Part shown: positions 50,684 to 59,416 of the stretch, piece by piece
Layout of the letters: each line of letters starts with the position of its first letter
Position numbering within the stretch: the first letter of the stretch is position 1
Assembly (NCBI GenBank): GCA_045615885.1
Contig: JAZLFR010000080.1
Span: forward strand, 1-64,000
DNA from: UBA1765 sp045615885
GTDB taxonomy: Bacteria; Fibrobacterota; Fibrobacteria; Fibrobacterales; Fibrobacteraceae
Direction: 5' to 3'
DNA length: 64,000 nucleotides
The notes under the pieces: model-generated
The model's input: only the letters and a program-made list of their open reading frames with translations
What the model was told of the DNA's origin: nothing
The model's database searches: none
Program-made: the position numbers and the translations under genes

Positions 50684-52654
50684 CTAGAATCCTCTTTCCA
50701 ACGTGTAGTCAGAAAGCTTTACAAGCATATTTAAAAGATCTTCAAGATTTTTCTTTTCTTGAGGGTGGTCCTTTATGATATCGTTTTTTTGGAACATGTC
50801 GTTTTCTGCAAACATCCATTCCGATTCACCATGGCGGTTTATGAGTCGAAGTCCTTCATAGCTAACGGCCGTAACATGCGTATAGGCACCCAATGAAAGA
50901 CCTTCACCATAGTTGCGGAGTAGATTGTGGCCCATGAATATATTCGGCTTGACAATTCCAGCCAGCTCCAGAATAGTGGGGGCAATATCTTGCTGGCTGC
51001 AAGTTGCGGAATCACGCGTGGGCTTGATATCTTTGCCATAGATTATAAACGGAATCCAGGTCACATTGGAGAAGCCGCCACCCACCATTGTGGAAACTCC
51101 ATTTTCACCTAGAGGAAAACCATGGTCGGCCAAGATAATGACATAGGTGTTTTTATACCAGTCCTTGTTTTCGATTTGGTGAATGAACCGTGCCAGCTGA
51201 CGGTCTGCATAGTTCATTGTGTAATTGATGCGTTCTGTAAGCGGAGCCTGCTTTTGTTCGCTGGTCATGCCTGCAGCGAAGTTGAACGGATAATGGTTGG
51301 ACCTGGTTGCAAGTGTTGCAAGGAATGGCTTTCCCTCTTTTGCCAAGGTATCGATGACATATTCCGTTGCGTGGTCAAAGAATGTGGAATCGTCTTCGCG
51401 GTTGCGGTTGTAATGCTGTGCCGTGTACCATTTGGACATCCATACGCCAAGGTTGTCCCATGCAGGGTCGGCTGCAGAAAAATAGTGCGTGCTGTAACCG
51501 GATTCCGTCAGTATTGAAGCAAAACTTGGAATGGATACATGGGTCAGTTCGGTTGCCTGAGCTAGAGTAGAGTGATGAGGCGTGCCGGTATGTGTTGAAA
51601 GAATGCCTCCTGTAGTCGGAATGCCGCTTGCATGCATTCTTTGCCAAACGTGGGCGTATGCCGCGATGGAATCGTAGAATGGGGTCGGTGAAGGATCCTG
51701 GTTTGGATTTAAGAAACCTACATTCATACCTCGGTGAGATTCCATGAAGACAACGATGAAGTTTGGCTGTTCTGCTCTGCGTGCTTTTAGCAAAGTATCG
51801 TTTAGTAAAGCTTCTCTTGGCAATTTGTACAAGGGCAGCCTTGCCGGATTTTTTTCGCTATCGTTCATGCCAGGGAAATACCACAGGGAATCACCCTGTA
51901 CGCGTAGCCAAAAATCCTGATAATTCTTTTCAAATTCAGAGAGCTCTTCCTTCGAAATTCCTTCATTAGTGTTTTTTGTTTCCAGCTCATTATAAATCAA
52001 AGATACGACGGGACGCAGCTTGTCCATGCGAGAACTTCCTGTCCAAATGACATTTACATACAGGAAGCTTGCCACATAGAATGCAAGCATGGCGATTAGG
52101 GCTTTTTTTCCAATCCCGATTTTAGCCAGAAGAAAACGGTAAATTCCGTAGGTGAACGGAATTGCCAAGGCTAGTACAAAAAATTGCAGGAACGGTATGG
52201 AACGGTCGTTTGCCGCATAGTCCCAGAACATGGATAGCGAAGAAACATCTTTGTAGGTGTTTACGAGGCCTATGGAAATATGGCATCCCATGAATCTTTG
52301 CAGTTCATGGTCAAAAATTGTGGTTTCCAAGACTAAGGAATGGAATATGCAGAAAAGTACGAATGTGATTGTGCTTGCAGAAATTTTTGCGGAAAATTTT
52401 TTGAGAGCTGGCTGAAGTGCCGTACCAAGGATTGCAAAAATAAGTAGTGAATTGACAATCCACATGAAGTCAAGGCAAACCGCATGGAAAATATACCAGT
52501 CCGGTTTGCTGACAAATGGAAATCCATAAGCATTGTTTCTAAATAATAAAAGAACGCGTAAAATTATATGCATCACCCAAACTGCAAGAGACACATATAC
52601 CAGCTTTCGCGATGGAGCTAGGCTGTCGGCTATTTTTTTTACAAGGCTGCTCAT
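50684..52654 (-). CDS. LtaS/sulfatase-family phosphoalcohol transferase (second copy)
   Basis: 656 residues. Five membrane helices to about residue 205, then the alkaline-phosphatase-like domain: FMESHRGMNVGFLNP (metal Glu), GIPTTGGILSTHTGTP (nucleophile Thr region), ATRSNHYPFNF and IILADHGFPLGENG. It is related to the 44.0 kb protein in fold but with little shared wording, so it is probably not a recent duplicate. Here the motif has ADHG, as in true LtaS, where the other has GDHD. Suggests two distinct phospho-transfer reactions on surface glycans. Confidence 0.88.
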   Translation of the reverse strand: MSSLVKKIADSLAPSRKLVYVSLAVWVMHIILRVLLLFRNNAYGFPFVSKPDWYIFHAVCLDFMWIVNSLLIFAILGTALQPALKKFSAKISASTITFVLFCIFHSLVLETTIFDHELQRFMGCHISIGLVNTYKDVSSLSMFWDYAANDRSIPFLQFFVLALAIPFTYGIYRFLLAKIGIGKKALIAMLAFYVASFLYVNVIWTGSSRMDKLRPVVSLIYNELETKNTNEGISKEELSEFEKNYQDFWLRVQGDSLWYFPGMNDSEKNPARLPLYKLPREALLNDTLLKARRAEQPNFIVVFMESHRGMNVGFLNPNQDPSPTPFYDSIAAYAHVWQRMHASGIPTTGGILSTHTGTPHHSTLAQATELTHVSIPSFASILTESGYSTHYFSAADPAWDNLGVWMSKWYTAQHYNRNREDDSTFFDHATEYVIDTLAKEGKPFLATLATRSNHYPFNFAAGMTSEQKQAPLTERINYTMNYADRQLARFIHQIENKDWYKNTYVIILADHGFPLGENGVSTMVGGGFSNVTWIPFIIYGKDIKPTRDSATCSQQDIAPTILELAGIVKPNIFMGHNLLRNYGEGLSLGAYTHVTAVSYEGLRLINRHGESEWMFAENDMFQKNDIIKDHPQEKKNLEDLLNMLVKLSDYTLERGF

Positions 52655-52696
52655 GGATTTCTTGATCGTATTTAAGAATTGGATAGTTGAAAAGAA

Positions 52697-53014
52697 CTAG
52701 TATTCAAAATCAACTGCGCGGCGTTCTGTCACGACCTTCTTGACGAAGCCGACGATTGCCTGGTGGTCCGGGTGGCCCTGGTAAAAGTCGAGTGCTTCCT
52801 TGGTGCGGAAGGTTGTGTCGAGAGCAATGTCGTATTCGATGTCACCATTGCCAAGTTCGCTCTTGCCAAAGTTCAAGCCAGATTCGATGCTTACGAGACC
52901 CGGGATCTTGCCTTCGAGTGCATGGAATGCATCGACCATCTTCTGGCCGTTTTCCTTGGCGGTTGCGCCTTCTGCTTCTGCCTTCAATTTCCAAAAAACA
53001 ATGTGACGAATCAT
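52697..53014 (-). CDS. Dabb (stress-responsive alpha/beta barrel) domain protein
   Basis: 105 residues: opening MIRHIVFWKLK, the central GLVSIESGLNFGKSE and YDIALDTTFRTKEALDFYQG, then HPDHQAIVGFVKKV. This is the complete ferredoxin-like Dabb fold, which dimerises. Biochemical role is usually unknown (some are monooxygenase- or cyclase-like). Soluble; its placement between glycan genes looks incidental. Confidence 0.92.
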   Translation of the reverse strand: MIRHIVFWKLKAEAEGATAKENGQKMVDAFHALEGKIPGLVSIESGLNFGKSELGNGDIEYDIALDTTFRTKEALDFYQGHPDHQAIVGFVKKVVTERRAVDFEY

Positions 53015-53039
53015 GTTGTTATCCTTTGTCTGTCGTCAG

Positions 53040-54230
53040 TTATCTGACGTCTGTTGTTTGTTTATACAATTCCAGCTGTCTTTCAAAGCATGCGTTCCAG
53101 CTGTATTTTTCTGCGTAGGAGCGTGCATTCTTTGCGTAGAATTCCTTGTGCTCAAGCAGTTGTACAATGGCGTCTGCAAGGGCTTCCGGAGTGCGTTCTT
53201 CAAGAATCAGGCCTGCGCCAGAATTGCGAACATGTTCTGCCGCGGCGCCTGTAGAGGCAGCAACAAGCCCGTTGCCGCAAGCCATGCTTTCAAGAATCGA
53301 AAGTCCGAATGTTTCCCAGCCAGAAAGGGCGAGTCCCATGTCTGCACTTGCATAGTGGCGGGCCATTTCGTCTATGGAATTCACAAAGCCGATGTATTGC
53401 ATGTGCGCATTTTCGGCAACGGCAGCTTCCACGTCAGGGAGCATGGGGCCAGTGCCAGCAAGAACAAGCGCCGGTTCCTTGCCCAGCTTTTCTACGAGAA
53501 TCTTGTATGCCGGCAAAAGCAGATCTACGCCTTTTTCTGCACAGAACCTATGCGGGAAAAAAATGATCGGGCGCGTTGCGTCGCCGTCGCGGAGCTGTTC
53601 CACGAGCGCTTCGTCGCGCTTTGTCGGTGCGAACTGTTCGATATCGCAGCCGAGCGGAATCCAGTGCCAAGCCGGCAACTTGTTTTTTACAAGACGCTTG
53701 CGAATTTCTTCGGAAGAAACTTCGATGCCGTCGTATTTGCTGTATTCAAAGCGGGCGTATGCAAATGCAATCTGGCGAGCAATTTTGCCGATGAGTGTGC
53801 CGAACTTCTTTGTGAACGGTCGCTCCACGTAGGTAACAGGGAAGTCTGCGTGCCAAAAGCCGAACAGCTTTGCGTTCGGGCAAATCTTCTTTGCGTATTT
53901 CTTTACGCGGCTGCAGAGAATGTAGGGGGAACCTACTTCGATTGCATCTGGCATGTACTTTTCGAGAATCGGCGCAATCTGCTTGCGCTTCCACATAAAG
54001 CGGTATTCCCATTTGCCTGGGAACCGGAACGCTTCTACATGCTCAATGATTAAGTTGTCTGTAACTTTTTCTGTGTATGTGCGTCCGTCGGGCATCACAA
54101 AAACAAGCCTTGCATTTGCGGACTGCACCTGCAGGCTTGTCTTGTAGAATTCCATTTTTTGCAAATGGTAGCGGCGCACGCCGCCACCGGACGGGCTCCA
54201 GAAGTTGTTGAAATCAACAATGGTAAGCAT
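53040..54230 (-). CDS. Family 4 glycosyltransferase
   Basis: 396 residues. N-terminal GGGVRRYHLQKMEF, donor-domain linker IIFFPHRFCAEKGVDLLLPA and the motif ALSGWETFGLSILESMACGN identify GT4. The stop lies inside a perfect inverted repeat (CGTCAG TTAT CTGACG, 53034-53049). Its ATG overlaps the primase-helicase stop by one base (TAATG), so the two are translationally coupled despite unrelated function. Confidence 0.92.
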   Translation of the reverse strand: MLTIVDFNNFWSPSGGGVRRYHLQKMEFYKTSLQVQSANARLVFVMPDGRTYTEKVTDNLIIEHVEAFRFPGKWEYRFMWKRKQIAPILEKYMPDAIEVGSPYILCSRVKKYAKKICPNAKLFGFWHADFPVTYVERPFTKKFGTLIGKIARQIAFAYARFEYSKYDGIEVSSEEIRKRLVKNKLPAWHWIPLGCDIEQFAPTKRDEALVEQLRDGDATRPIIFFPHRFCAEKGVDLLLPAYKILVEKLGKEPALVLAGTGPMLPDVEAAVAENAHMQYIGFVNSIDEMARHYASADMGLALSGWETFGLSILESMACGNGLVAASTGAAAEHVRNSGAGLILEERTPEALADAIVQLLEHKEFYAKNARSYAEKYSWNACFERQLELYKQTTDVR

Positions 54231-56092
54231 TAAGCTTCTTCTTTCATCCTTGCTGAGTTCGGGTCAGAAACGAGACTGCCTTCAAACAGGTGGTTCTTGC
54301 CAAGGCGCTTGGAGTTCACTGTAAGGAACAGGTTGCCGCCCTTAGCTTCGAGCCAGTAGATTGCGTCTGCATCGCGAATGTAGGCGCGAGGTCCCTTGAG
54401 AACTCCGTCTTCCTGCACAAGGTCGCCACCCAGGAAAATTGGAATGTCGAGAGCCTTGTAAATGTCGAGCATGGCTGAAGAGCGTCGTTCGTGGATATCC
54501 ACGATGTCTGCATGGTCAGAAATCTTCAAATGGTCGATGCCGTCCACGATCACGATCAAGTTGGAATTTGCCTTGCGCTCGTCCTTCAAGATGGAGAGCA
54601 GTTCCTGGTTGTCGAACGAAGGATCGTCTTCCCAGATTTCGAGGCGGTTGTTCTTGACGTAGGCGAGCAAATCCTTTGTAGCCTGGAGAATAGCTTGGTT
54701 GGCTTCTTCGTCTTCATTCTGCTTGCGAGTCTGCAACAGGGAAAGACCAGTTTTCATAGAAACGAAACGGTCAAAAATCTGACGGCGCGGAGTCTCGAGC
54801 GCAATGTAGATGAGCTTCAAGTTCGGGTTCGTTTCAATGAAGTCGAGAGCGAGGCTAGAAAGGAAAATGGACTTGTATGCGTATGGAGCGGAGGAGGCAA
54901 AGAAGCAGCCGGACTGAATGCCATCGAGCGATGCGGTAAGGTTCGGGAACGACTGGAGGCTGTAGCCCACGCTTTCGTCTGCCGGGCAGTTCATTGCAGC
55001 GTCGAAGTTTTCGCGAATATCCTGCAAAAGCATCGTGCGGCGGTGTGTATGGACCGTATCTTCTTCCGTGCGGTTGATGAGCTCCATCAATTTGTCGGCA
55101 CCACTCTTGCGCAGGAGGCTGTCAACCGTTTCGCCCTTCGGCAAAATGATCGACTTCATGCGAAGGTGGAGCTTTTCAGCCATCTTCAAATAGTTCTGGA
55201 TGCGGTATTCCTGAGCACGGCGGCTGTCTTCACGGCGCAGCAAAAGGGTCACTGTGCGAGCGCCACAGGCCTTGAGCTTGTAAAGGTGCGTGTCGGCAAG
55301 TTCCTGGTACAGGAGCGAACTTACGCCAGAGATGCCTGCCAAGTCGGCTGTGAGTGCATCAAAGAAGCCTTCCACGAGAATCGGGTGCTCGATTTCGGAC
55401 TGGATGTTGAACGGAATCGGTGCCGGGCTGGAGGTAAACGAAATGTATGGATTCGGGGCGTCTTCGTCCAGGGAACGGCCGTAAATGGAGTGGATCACAC
55501 CCTTGGCATTGCGGGCCGGAATGGTAAGGAGCGGTTCGTGGTAGAGTTCAAGGTTGTCGAGGTAGAACGAAACCTGGTGGCGTTCAATGCCCTGCAACAT
55601 GCAATAGCTGTAGAACGGTTCCGGGTCGCCGGAGTAGTAGCCAATGCCGTAAAGCTGAGCCTGACCTACAGTCCAGCCGCGCTGATTCAAAAATTCTTCG
55701 GAAGAGGTGCTCTTGCCGGCTGCCCAGGAACAGTAAGCAACGAATGCTTCCATTACCTTGACCTTTTCGCCGCCGAGTTCCTTCCAGGACTGCATTTCTT
55801 CTGCTTCGACAGATTCATTTACATTGCCCAGGAATTCCAGAGCTTCTGCGCGAGCCTTCTTGTCTTCGAGACCGTTGAAACGGCTGCGCATGACGAAATC
55901 GATCAAGTCACCCTCGTTGCCACACTGCAGGCAACGATACTTCCAGTAACCGAGAGCGTCGTAGAAAAAGAGAGACGATTCTTCCGGTGCGTGGAACGGG
56001 CAGCAAGAAACAAGGTTGCGGCCCCAGTGGCTTAAAGGAATGCCGAGTTGGCGTGGATGATTTTTCTTTTGAGAAATGTGCTCGTTATCCAT
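54230..56092 (-). CDS. Degenerate primase-helicase (CHC2 zinc finger, Toprim-like, DnaB-like)
   Basis: 620 residues; ATG at 56092 has GAGG in the leader, the frame extends to 56122 without support. Layout matches T7 gp4/Twinkle: an intact CHC2 zinc finger (CCPFH ... CLQCGNEGDLIDFV, ligands C31 H34 C54 C57), a Toprim-like region with Glu kept (VEGFFDAL, E241) but the DGD motif replaced (LLLRREDSRR), and a DnaB-like C-domain whose Walker A is worn (ASSAPYAYKS; K407 kept, glycines lost) while Walker B (LIVIVDGIDHL) and the YIALETPRRQIFDRF segment remain. It can hardly be a normal replicative primase. No phage genes surround it. Confidence 0.82.
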   Translation of the reverse strand: MDNEHISQKKNHPRQLGIPLSHWGRNLVSCCPFHAPEESSLFFYDALGYWKYRCLQCGNEGDLIDFVMRSRFNGLEDKKARAEALEFLGNVNESVEAEEMQSWKELGGEKVKVMEAFVAYCSWAAGKSTSSEEFLNQRGWTVGQAQLYGIGYYSGDPEPFYSYCMLQGIERHQVSFYLDNLELYHEPLLTIPARNAKGVIHSIYGRSLDEDAPNPYISFTSSPAPIPFNIQSEIEHPILVEGFFDALTADLAGISGVSSLLYQELADTHLYKLKACGARTVTLLLRREDSRRAQEYRIQNYLKMAEKLHLRMKSIILPKGETVDSLLRKSGADKLMELINRTEEDTVHTHRRTMLLQDIRENFDAAMNCPADESVGYSLQSFPNLTASLDGIQSGCFFASSAPYAYKSIFLSSLALDFIETNPNLKLIYIALETPRRQIFDRFVSMKTGLSLLQTRKQNEDEEANQAILQATKDLLAYVKNNRLEIWEDDPSFDNQELLSILKDERKANSNLIVIVDGIDHLKISDHADIVDIHERRSSAMLDIYKALDIPIFLGGDLVQEDGVLKGPRAYIRDADAIYWLEAKGGNLFLTVNSKRLGKNHLFEGSLVSDPNSARMKEEA

Positions 56093-56454
56093 ACAAATCC
56101 TCTTTACGATACGTACATGCAATTTAGTAAATCGGCATGTTCCCTGTTGAAATCGGAAACTTGAAACAGAGCTTTTTTTGATGATGAATCGCCTTGAAAT
56201 GATGCTTTTACGGCTTCACCTTTGTAAAATTTTCAATTACATTTAAAACGTGAAAATATAATAAGGGTTTCCCCCACCGAGAACGCCAGAATTGGCGCTT
56301 TTTGCCCAAAAGTTAAAAAAAATGCATTTAAATCCCCAAAAATAGAGCTATATTTTGATCGACGTCAAAAAGAACTTGTGTTGAGTAAACTTATTGGAGG
56401 CTTTTAAAAACACGATCTTTTAGAAATAAAAAAATTTTGAGCTATAGCTCTTCA
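56093..56454. other. A+T-rich gap upstream of the primase-helicase gene
   Basis: No gene seen. It should contain the minus-strand promoter of the primase-helicase gene. A short plus-strand hairpin CGCCA GAAT TGGCG followed by CTTTTT (56284-56303) looks like a weak terminator although no plus-strand gene precedes it. A perfect palindrome GAGCTATAGCTC (56438-56450 region) lies just before the candidate RNA and may hold its -10 (TATAGC). Confidence 0.5.
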
Positions 56455-56603
56455 TTCCTCAATCAGAAATCTGGTAAATTTTAGATACGCAGGAATTCGA
56501 GCGAACGCTCACGCTCCATTGGGGCGTGGGCCGTTTGCGTCTCCGCGTATGGGTTTACCAGAACCTCTGATTGGGCGGCGCATCGGTGCCACGCCCTTTT
56601 TTT
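56455..56603 (+). ncRNA. Candidate structured RNA with intrinsic terminator
   Basis: Long-range pairing closes the molecule: AATCAGA (56461-56467)/TCTGATT (56566-56572), CTGGTAAA (56471-56478)/TTTACCAG (56554-56561), ATACGC (56485-56490)/GCGTAT (56545-56550). Inside are two hairpins, GAGCG AA CGCTC (56499-56510) and ACGCTCC ATT GGGGCGT (56511-56527). Then comes a terminator stem GGGCG.../CGCCC ending in seven T (56573-56603). GGGCGTGG (56522-56529) is exactly complementary to CCACGCCC (56589-56596), so it can compete with the terminator. Could be a stand-alone small RNA or a switch ahead of the 56660 gene. Not recognisable to me as 6S, SRP, tmRNA or a common riboswitch. Confidence 0.6.
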
Positions 56604-56659
56604 GTTGTCGGGGAATGGATTAAACTGGAAGAATTTGTTTAAAACAAGGGAATAACATT

Positions 56660-57136
56660 ATGACAGAACAAGAAGTTTTAAAAAAGTTGAGTATAGACAA
56701 TTTTGGGCAATTGTCTAAGAATAATGTAATGGAGTTTGCTTCATGCTTGGACAAGATGGATCCTGAAGTTGCCATGAAGGCTTTGGAGCAATTTCCGGAA
56801 TTTTCCAAAACAATGCTGGAAATTTCCAAGGAATACAAAGAATTTGCAACGAAGGCTTTGAGTTCTAACGATGAAAGTGTAAAGAGAACCCATGAAGGGA
56901 TGATGAGTGTCATATCTTCTTTGCAGAAGGAATTGGAAAAAGGTGATTTGTCTTTTGAAGAGAAGAAATATATTCTGGAAAAAATGGAAGAACAAACTTC
57001 AATGATGGGTGAACTAGATGAAAACAATAAAAATTTTATTTTGAAAACTCTAGGGATTGTTGGTGGTGGGCTTTTGGCTCTTTGTGGTACGGTTGCAAGC
57101 ATATTCTTGAGTGGCAAAACAAAAAAAGACAATTGA
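56660..57136 (+). CDS. Coiled-coil protein with C-terminal membrane anchor, unknown
   Basis: 158 residues. Acidic, helical body with heptad-like stretches (VISSLQKELEKGDLSFEEKK then LEKMEEQTSMMGELDENN), then one C-terminal membrane segment (TLGIVGGGLLALCGTVASIFL) and a short basic tail GKTKKDN. Tail-anchored, cytoplasmic orientation predicted. No family recognised. Lower G+C and more Lys/Ile-rich codons than its neighbours, which may indicate acquisition. It starts 57 bases after the T-run of the candidate RNA and may be controlled by it. Confidence 0.75.
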   Translation: MTEQEVLKKLSIDNFGQLSKNNVMEFASCLDKMDPEVAMKALEQFPEFSKTMLEISKEYKEFATKALSSNDESVKRTHEGMMSVISSLQKELEKGDLSFEEKKYILEKMEEQTSMMGELDENNKNFILKTLGIVGGGLLALCGTVASIFLSGKTKKDN

Positions 57137-57163
57137 TTCATTGTTTTTAGGAGATTTAGAAAC

Positions 57164-57856
57164 ATGTCCATTACCCAAATTGAAACTGCACTTGATGCAA
57201 TTCCGTTCTACAAGACACATCCGTATATGAAGCCGTTCATTGGCCGCAACTACGAGTCGTCCCGTCATAAGAAGCTACTGCTGGTTGGCGAAAGCCACTA
57301 CTTGCCGGCTGGTTCCACTGTACAGCGCGATGTAAAAGGATGGTATTCCGGTTCTCCAACTCTTACCGAAGTTGAAGAAGGCTGGTGCAATACTCGTGAG
57401 ACGCGTAAGTATCTTAGTGGAGGTTATTGCAAAACTTTGAATTCTGCGTTAAAGTCTGTTGCTCCTTTTGCAGGTGAAAACGCATTTGACGAGGTGGCTA
57501 GCTACAACTACTTTTTGCGTCCGGCAGAGGAACAGGGTGATTCCATTGCGAATGTGCTGACGGCCATGGATCGTGAGTATGCGATAAAAAACTTCATTGA
57601 CGTTCTGGAGGCTTTGCATCCAGATCTCGTTATCATGACGAGCCGACTTGTGGTGAATTGCGCAGAGGTTGAAGATTATCCAAAGTATTTTCGTGATGAT
57701 CTTTGGCACTATACGGATCGCAATAACATTAGATATGTATATGTGAACCATCCTTCCAGCCCGCACTGGAACATGGCTGAACGCCCGGATTATTTCAAGG
57801 GGCTTACCAGTTGCCAATTTTTTGTAAATTTTCTCAAAAAGAACTGGCTGAAATAG
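57164..57856 (+). CDS. Uracil-DNA-glycosylase-like fold protein, uncertain
   Basis: 230 residues, soluble. The pattern KKLLLVGESHYLP near the N terminus, the middle VASYNYFLRP and the late RYVYVNHPSSPHWNM are placed like the water-activating loop, the pyrimidine-stacking region and the His-Pro-Ser loop of UDG-superfamily proteins. The catalytic residues of true UDG cannot be confirmed, so enzymatic repair should not be assumed. Preceded by AGGAG; 27 bases after the unknown membrane gene. Confidence 0.5.
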   Translation: MSITQIETALDAIPFYKTHPYMKPFIGRNYESSRHKKLLLVGESHYLPAGSTVQRDVKGWYSGSPTLTEVEEGWCNTRETRKYLSGGYCKTLNSALKSVAPFAGENAFDEVASYNYFLRPAEEQGDSIANVLTAMDREYAIKNFIDVLEALHPDLVIMTSRLVVNCAEVEDYPKYFRDDLWHYTDRNNIRYVYVNHPSSPHWNMAERPDYFKGLTSCQFFVNFLKKNWLK

Positions 57857-57870
57857 AGTAAGGATTGTTT

Positions 57871-58221
57871 ATGGCAAAGAAGACTGTAGAACCGGAAGTT
57901 CATAATGTTAGTGAATTGCAGCAGGGTGCCTCACCGGTTTGGAAAGCTCTGTCTGTTGTTATTGGAATGCTTGCCGTTGCATACGACCTGTCTCCGGTTG
58001 ATGCGGTGCCCGATGCCATTCCCGTGCTGGGCTGGCTGGACGATGTGGGCTTTACTGTTATGGCAGCATTGAATGCGTACCAGCAGTTTGCGAAAGACCA
58101 GACATCAATGCTTGTGAAGCTTGTCAAATATGTCAAGTGGATGCTTGTTGCCCTGGTGGTTTTGGCTGGCGTAGCCATTGGAGGCCTAATTGCCGCCATA
58201 GTGGCCTTGGTTTCTGGTTGA
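57871..58221 (+). CDS. DUF1232 (YkvA-like) membrane protein
   Basis: About 116 residues; ATG at 57871 has AAGGA before it. The DUF1232 core is clear: AVAYDLSPVDAVPDAIPVLG followed by WLDDVGF. A second hydrophobic segment (MLVALVVLAGVAIGGLIAAI) ends the protein, so two membrane spans are likely. Function of the family is unknown. Follows the UDG-like gene by 14 bases; probably one transcript of three genes. Confidence 0.9.
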   Translation: MAKKTVEPEVHNVSELQQGASPVWKALSVVIGMLAVAYDLSPVDAVPDAIPVLGWLDDVGFTVMAALNAYQQFAKDQTSMLVKLVKYVKWMLVALVVLAGVAIGGLIAAIVALVSG

Positions 58222-58326
58222 TGATTTGAAATTGGCTTGATTTTACATAATTGTATTAAATTGTTTTTGGTGGTTACATTTTTGTAATAATTAACCAAAA
58301 CATTACGATTTTGTATGCTTTTTTGT

Positions 58327-58354
58327 GGGCTGTTTTTCAAAATAGCCCTTTTTT
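58327..58354 (+). terminator. Intrinsic terminator after the DUF1232 gene
   Basis: GGGCT (58327-58331) pairs with AGCCC (58344-58348), extended by a TTTT/AAAA stem, followed by six T. Confidence 0.85.
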
Positions 58355-58413
58355 GTCGAAAATCGTGGTTTCAGTTTTCTAAATTGTAACAAAAACTGTT
58401 AAAGAGGTTAAAA

Positions 58414-59397
58414 ATGACTCGCATTGGTATCATTGGTTATGGTAACCTTGGCCGTGGCGTAGAAGCTGCCGTTAAGAATACTCCGGACATGGAACTCGTC
58501 GCCGTTTTCACACGCCGCGACCCGGCTTCCGTAAAGATTCGCACTGCAGGCGTTCCTGTCGTTGCAGAAGCTGACATGGAAGCATGGAAGGACAAGGTTG
58601 ACGTTCTCGTGATTTGCGGCGGTAGCGCTACAGATTTGCCGGTTCAGACTCCAAAGTATGCAAAGATCTTCAACGTTATCGATAGCTTCGATACCCATGC
58701 CAAGATTCCTGAACATTTCGCAAATGTCGATGCTGCAGCAAAGGCAGCAGGCAAGATTGCCATGATCTCCGTTGGTTGGGATCCGGGCATGTTCAGCTTG
58801 AACCGCGTTTATGCACAGTCCATCTTGCTCGACGGCAAGGACTACACATTCTGGGGCAAGGGCGTTAGCCAGGGCCATTCCGATGCAGTTCGCCGTATCA
58901 AGGGCGTTAAGAATGCAAAGCAATATACTTGCCCGGTTGAAGCCGCAATCGATGCTGCTCGCAGCGGCAAGAACCCGGAACTCACAACACGCCAAAAGCA
59001 CACACGCCTTTGCTATGTTGTTCTTGAAGACGGTGCAGATGCCGCATACGTAGAAAATGCTATCAAGACCATGCCGAACTACTTCGATGAATACGATACA
59101 ACCGTAAACTTCATCAGCGAAGAAGAATTCAACAAGAACCACAGCGGCCTTGCTCACGGTGGCTTTGTTATCCGTTCCGGCAAGACTGGCTTTGACAAGG
59201 AAAACACTCACGTTATCGAATACAGCTTGAAGCTCGATTCCAACCCGGAATTTACTGCAAGTGTTCTCATTGCATACGCACGTGCAGCAGCTCGCATGAA
59301 GGCTGAAGGCGTAACTGGTTGCAAGACCGTGTTTGACGTAGCTCCTTCTTACCTGAGCCCGCTTAGCGCAGAAGAACTCCGCGCACACTGCCTGTAA
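58414..59397 (+). CDS. ddh: meso-Diaminopimelate dehydrogenase
   Basis: 327 residues. NADP Rossmann motif IGIIGYGNLGRGVEAAV at the N terminus, then CGGSATDLPVQTPKYA, NVIDSFDTHAKIPEH, SVGWDPGMFSLNR and FWGKGVSQGHSDAVRRI, all typical of Ddh. Makes meso-DAP from tetrahydrodipicolinate in one step, bypassing the succinylase route; feeds lysine and peptidoglycan. Leader contains AGAGG before the ATG. A strong terminator follows; it stands alone. Confidence 0.97.
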   Translation: MTRIGIIGYGNLGRGVEAAVKNTPDMELVAVFTRRDPASVKIRTAGVPVVAEADMEAWKDKVDVLVICGGSATDLPVQTPKYAKIFNVIDSFDTHAKIPEHFANVDAAAKAAGKIAMISVGWDPGMFSLNRVYAQSILLDGKDYTFWGKGVSQGHSDAVRRIKGVKNAKQYTCPVEAAIDAARSGKNPELTTRQKHTRLCYVVLEDGADAAYVENAIKTMPNYFDEYDTTVNFISEEEFNKNHSGLAHGGFVIRSGKTGFDKENTHVIEYSLKLDSNPEFTASVLIAYARAAARMKAEGVTGCKTVFDVAPSYLSPLSAEELRAHCL

Positions 59398-59416
59398 TCT
59401 AGGTTGGCTGTTTACG

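Noticed and set aside
56455..56603. 6S RNA
   Set aside because: The closing stem would fit, but the interior branches into two hairpins instead of a single bubble and terminal rod.
54230..58221. Prophage remnant around the primase-helicase gene
   Set aside because: No integrase, terminase, capsid or tail genes, no attachment-site repeats, and coupling to a glycosyltransferase gene.
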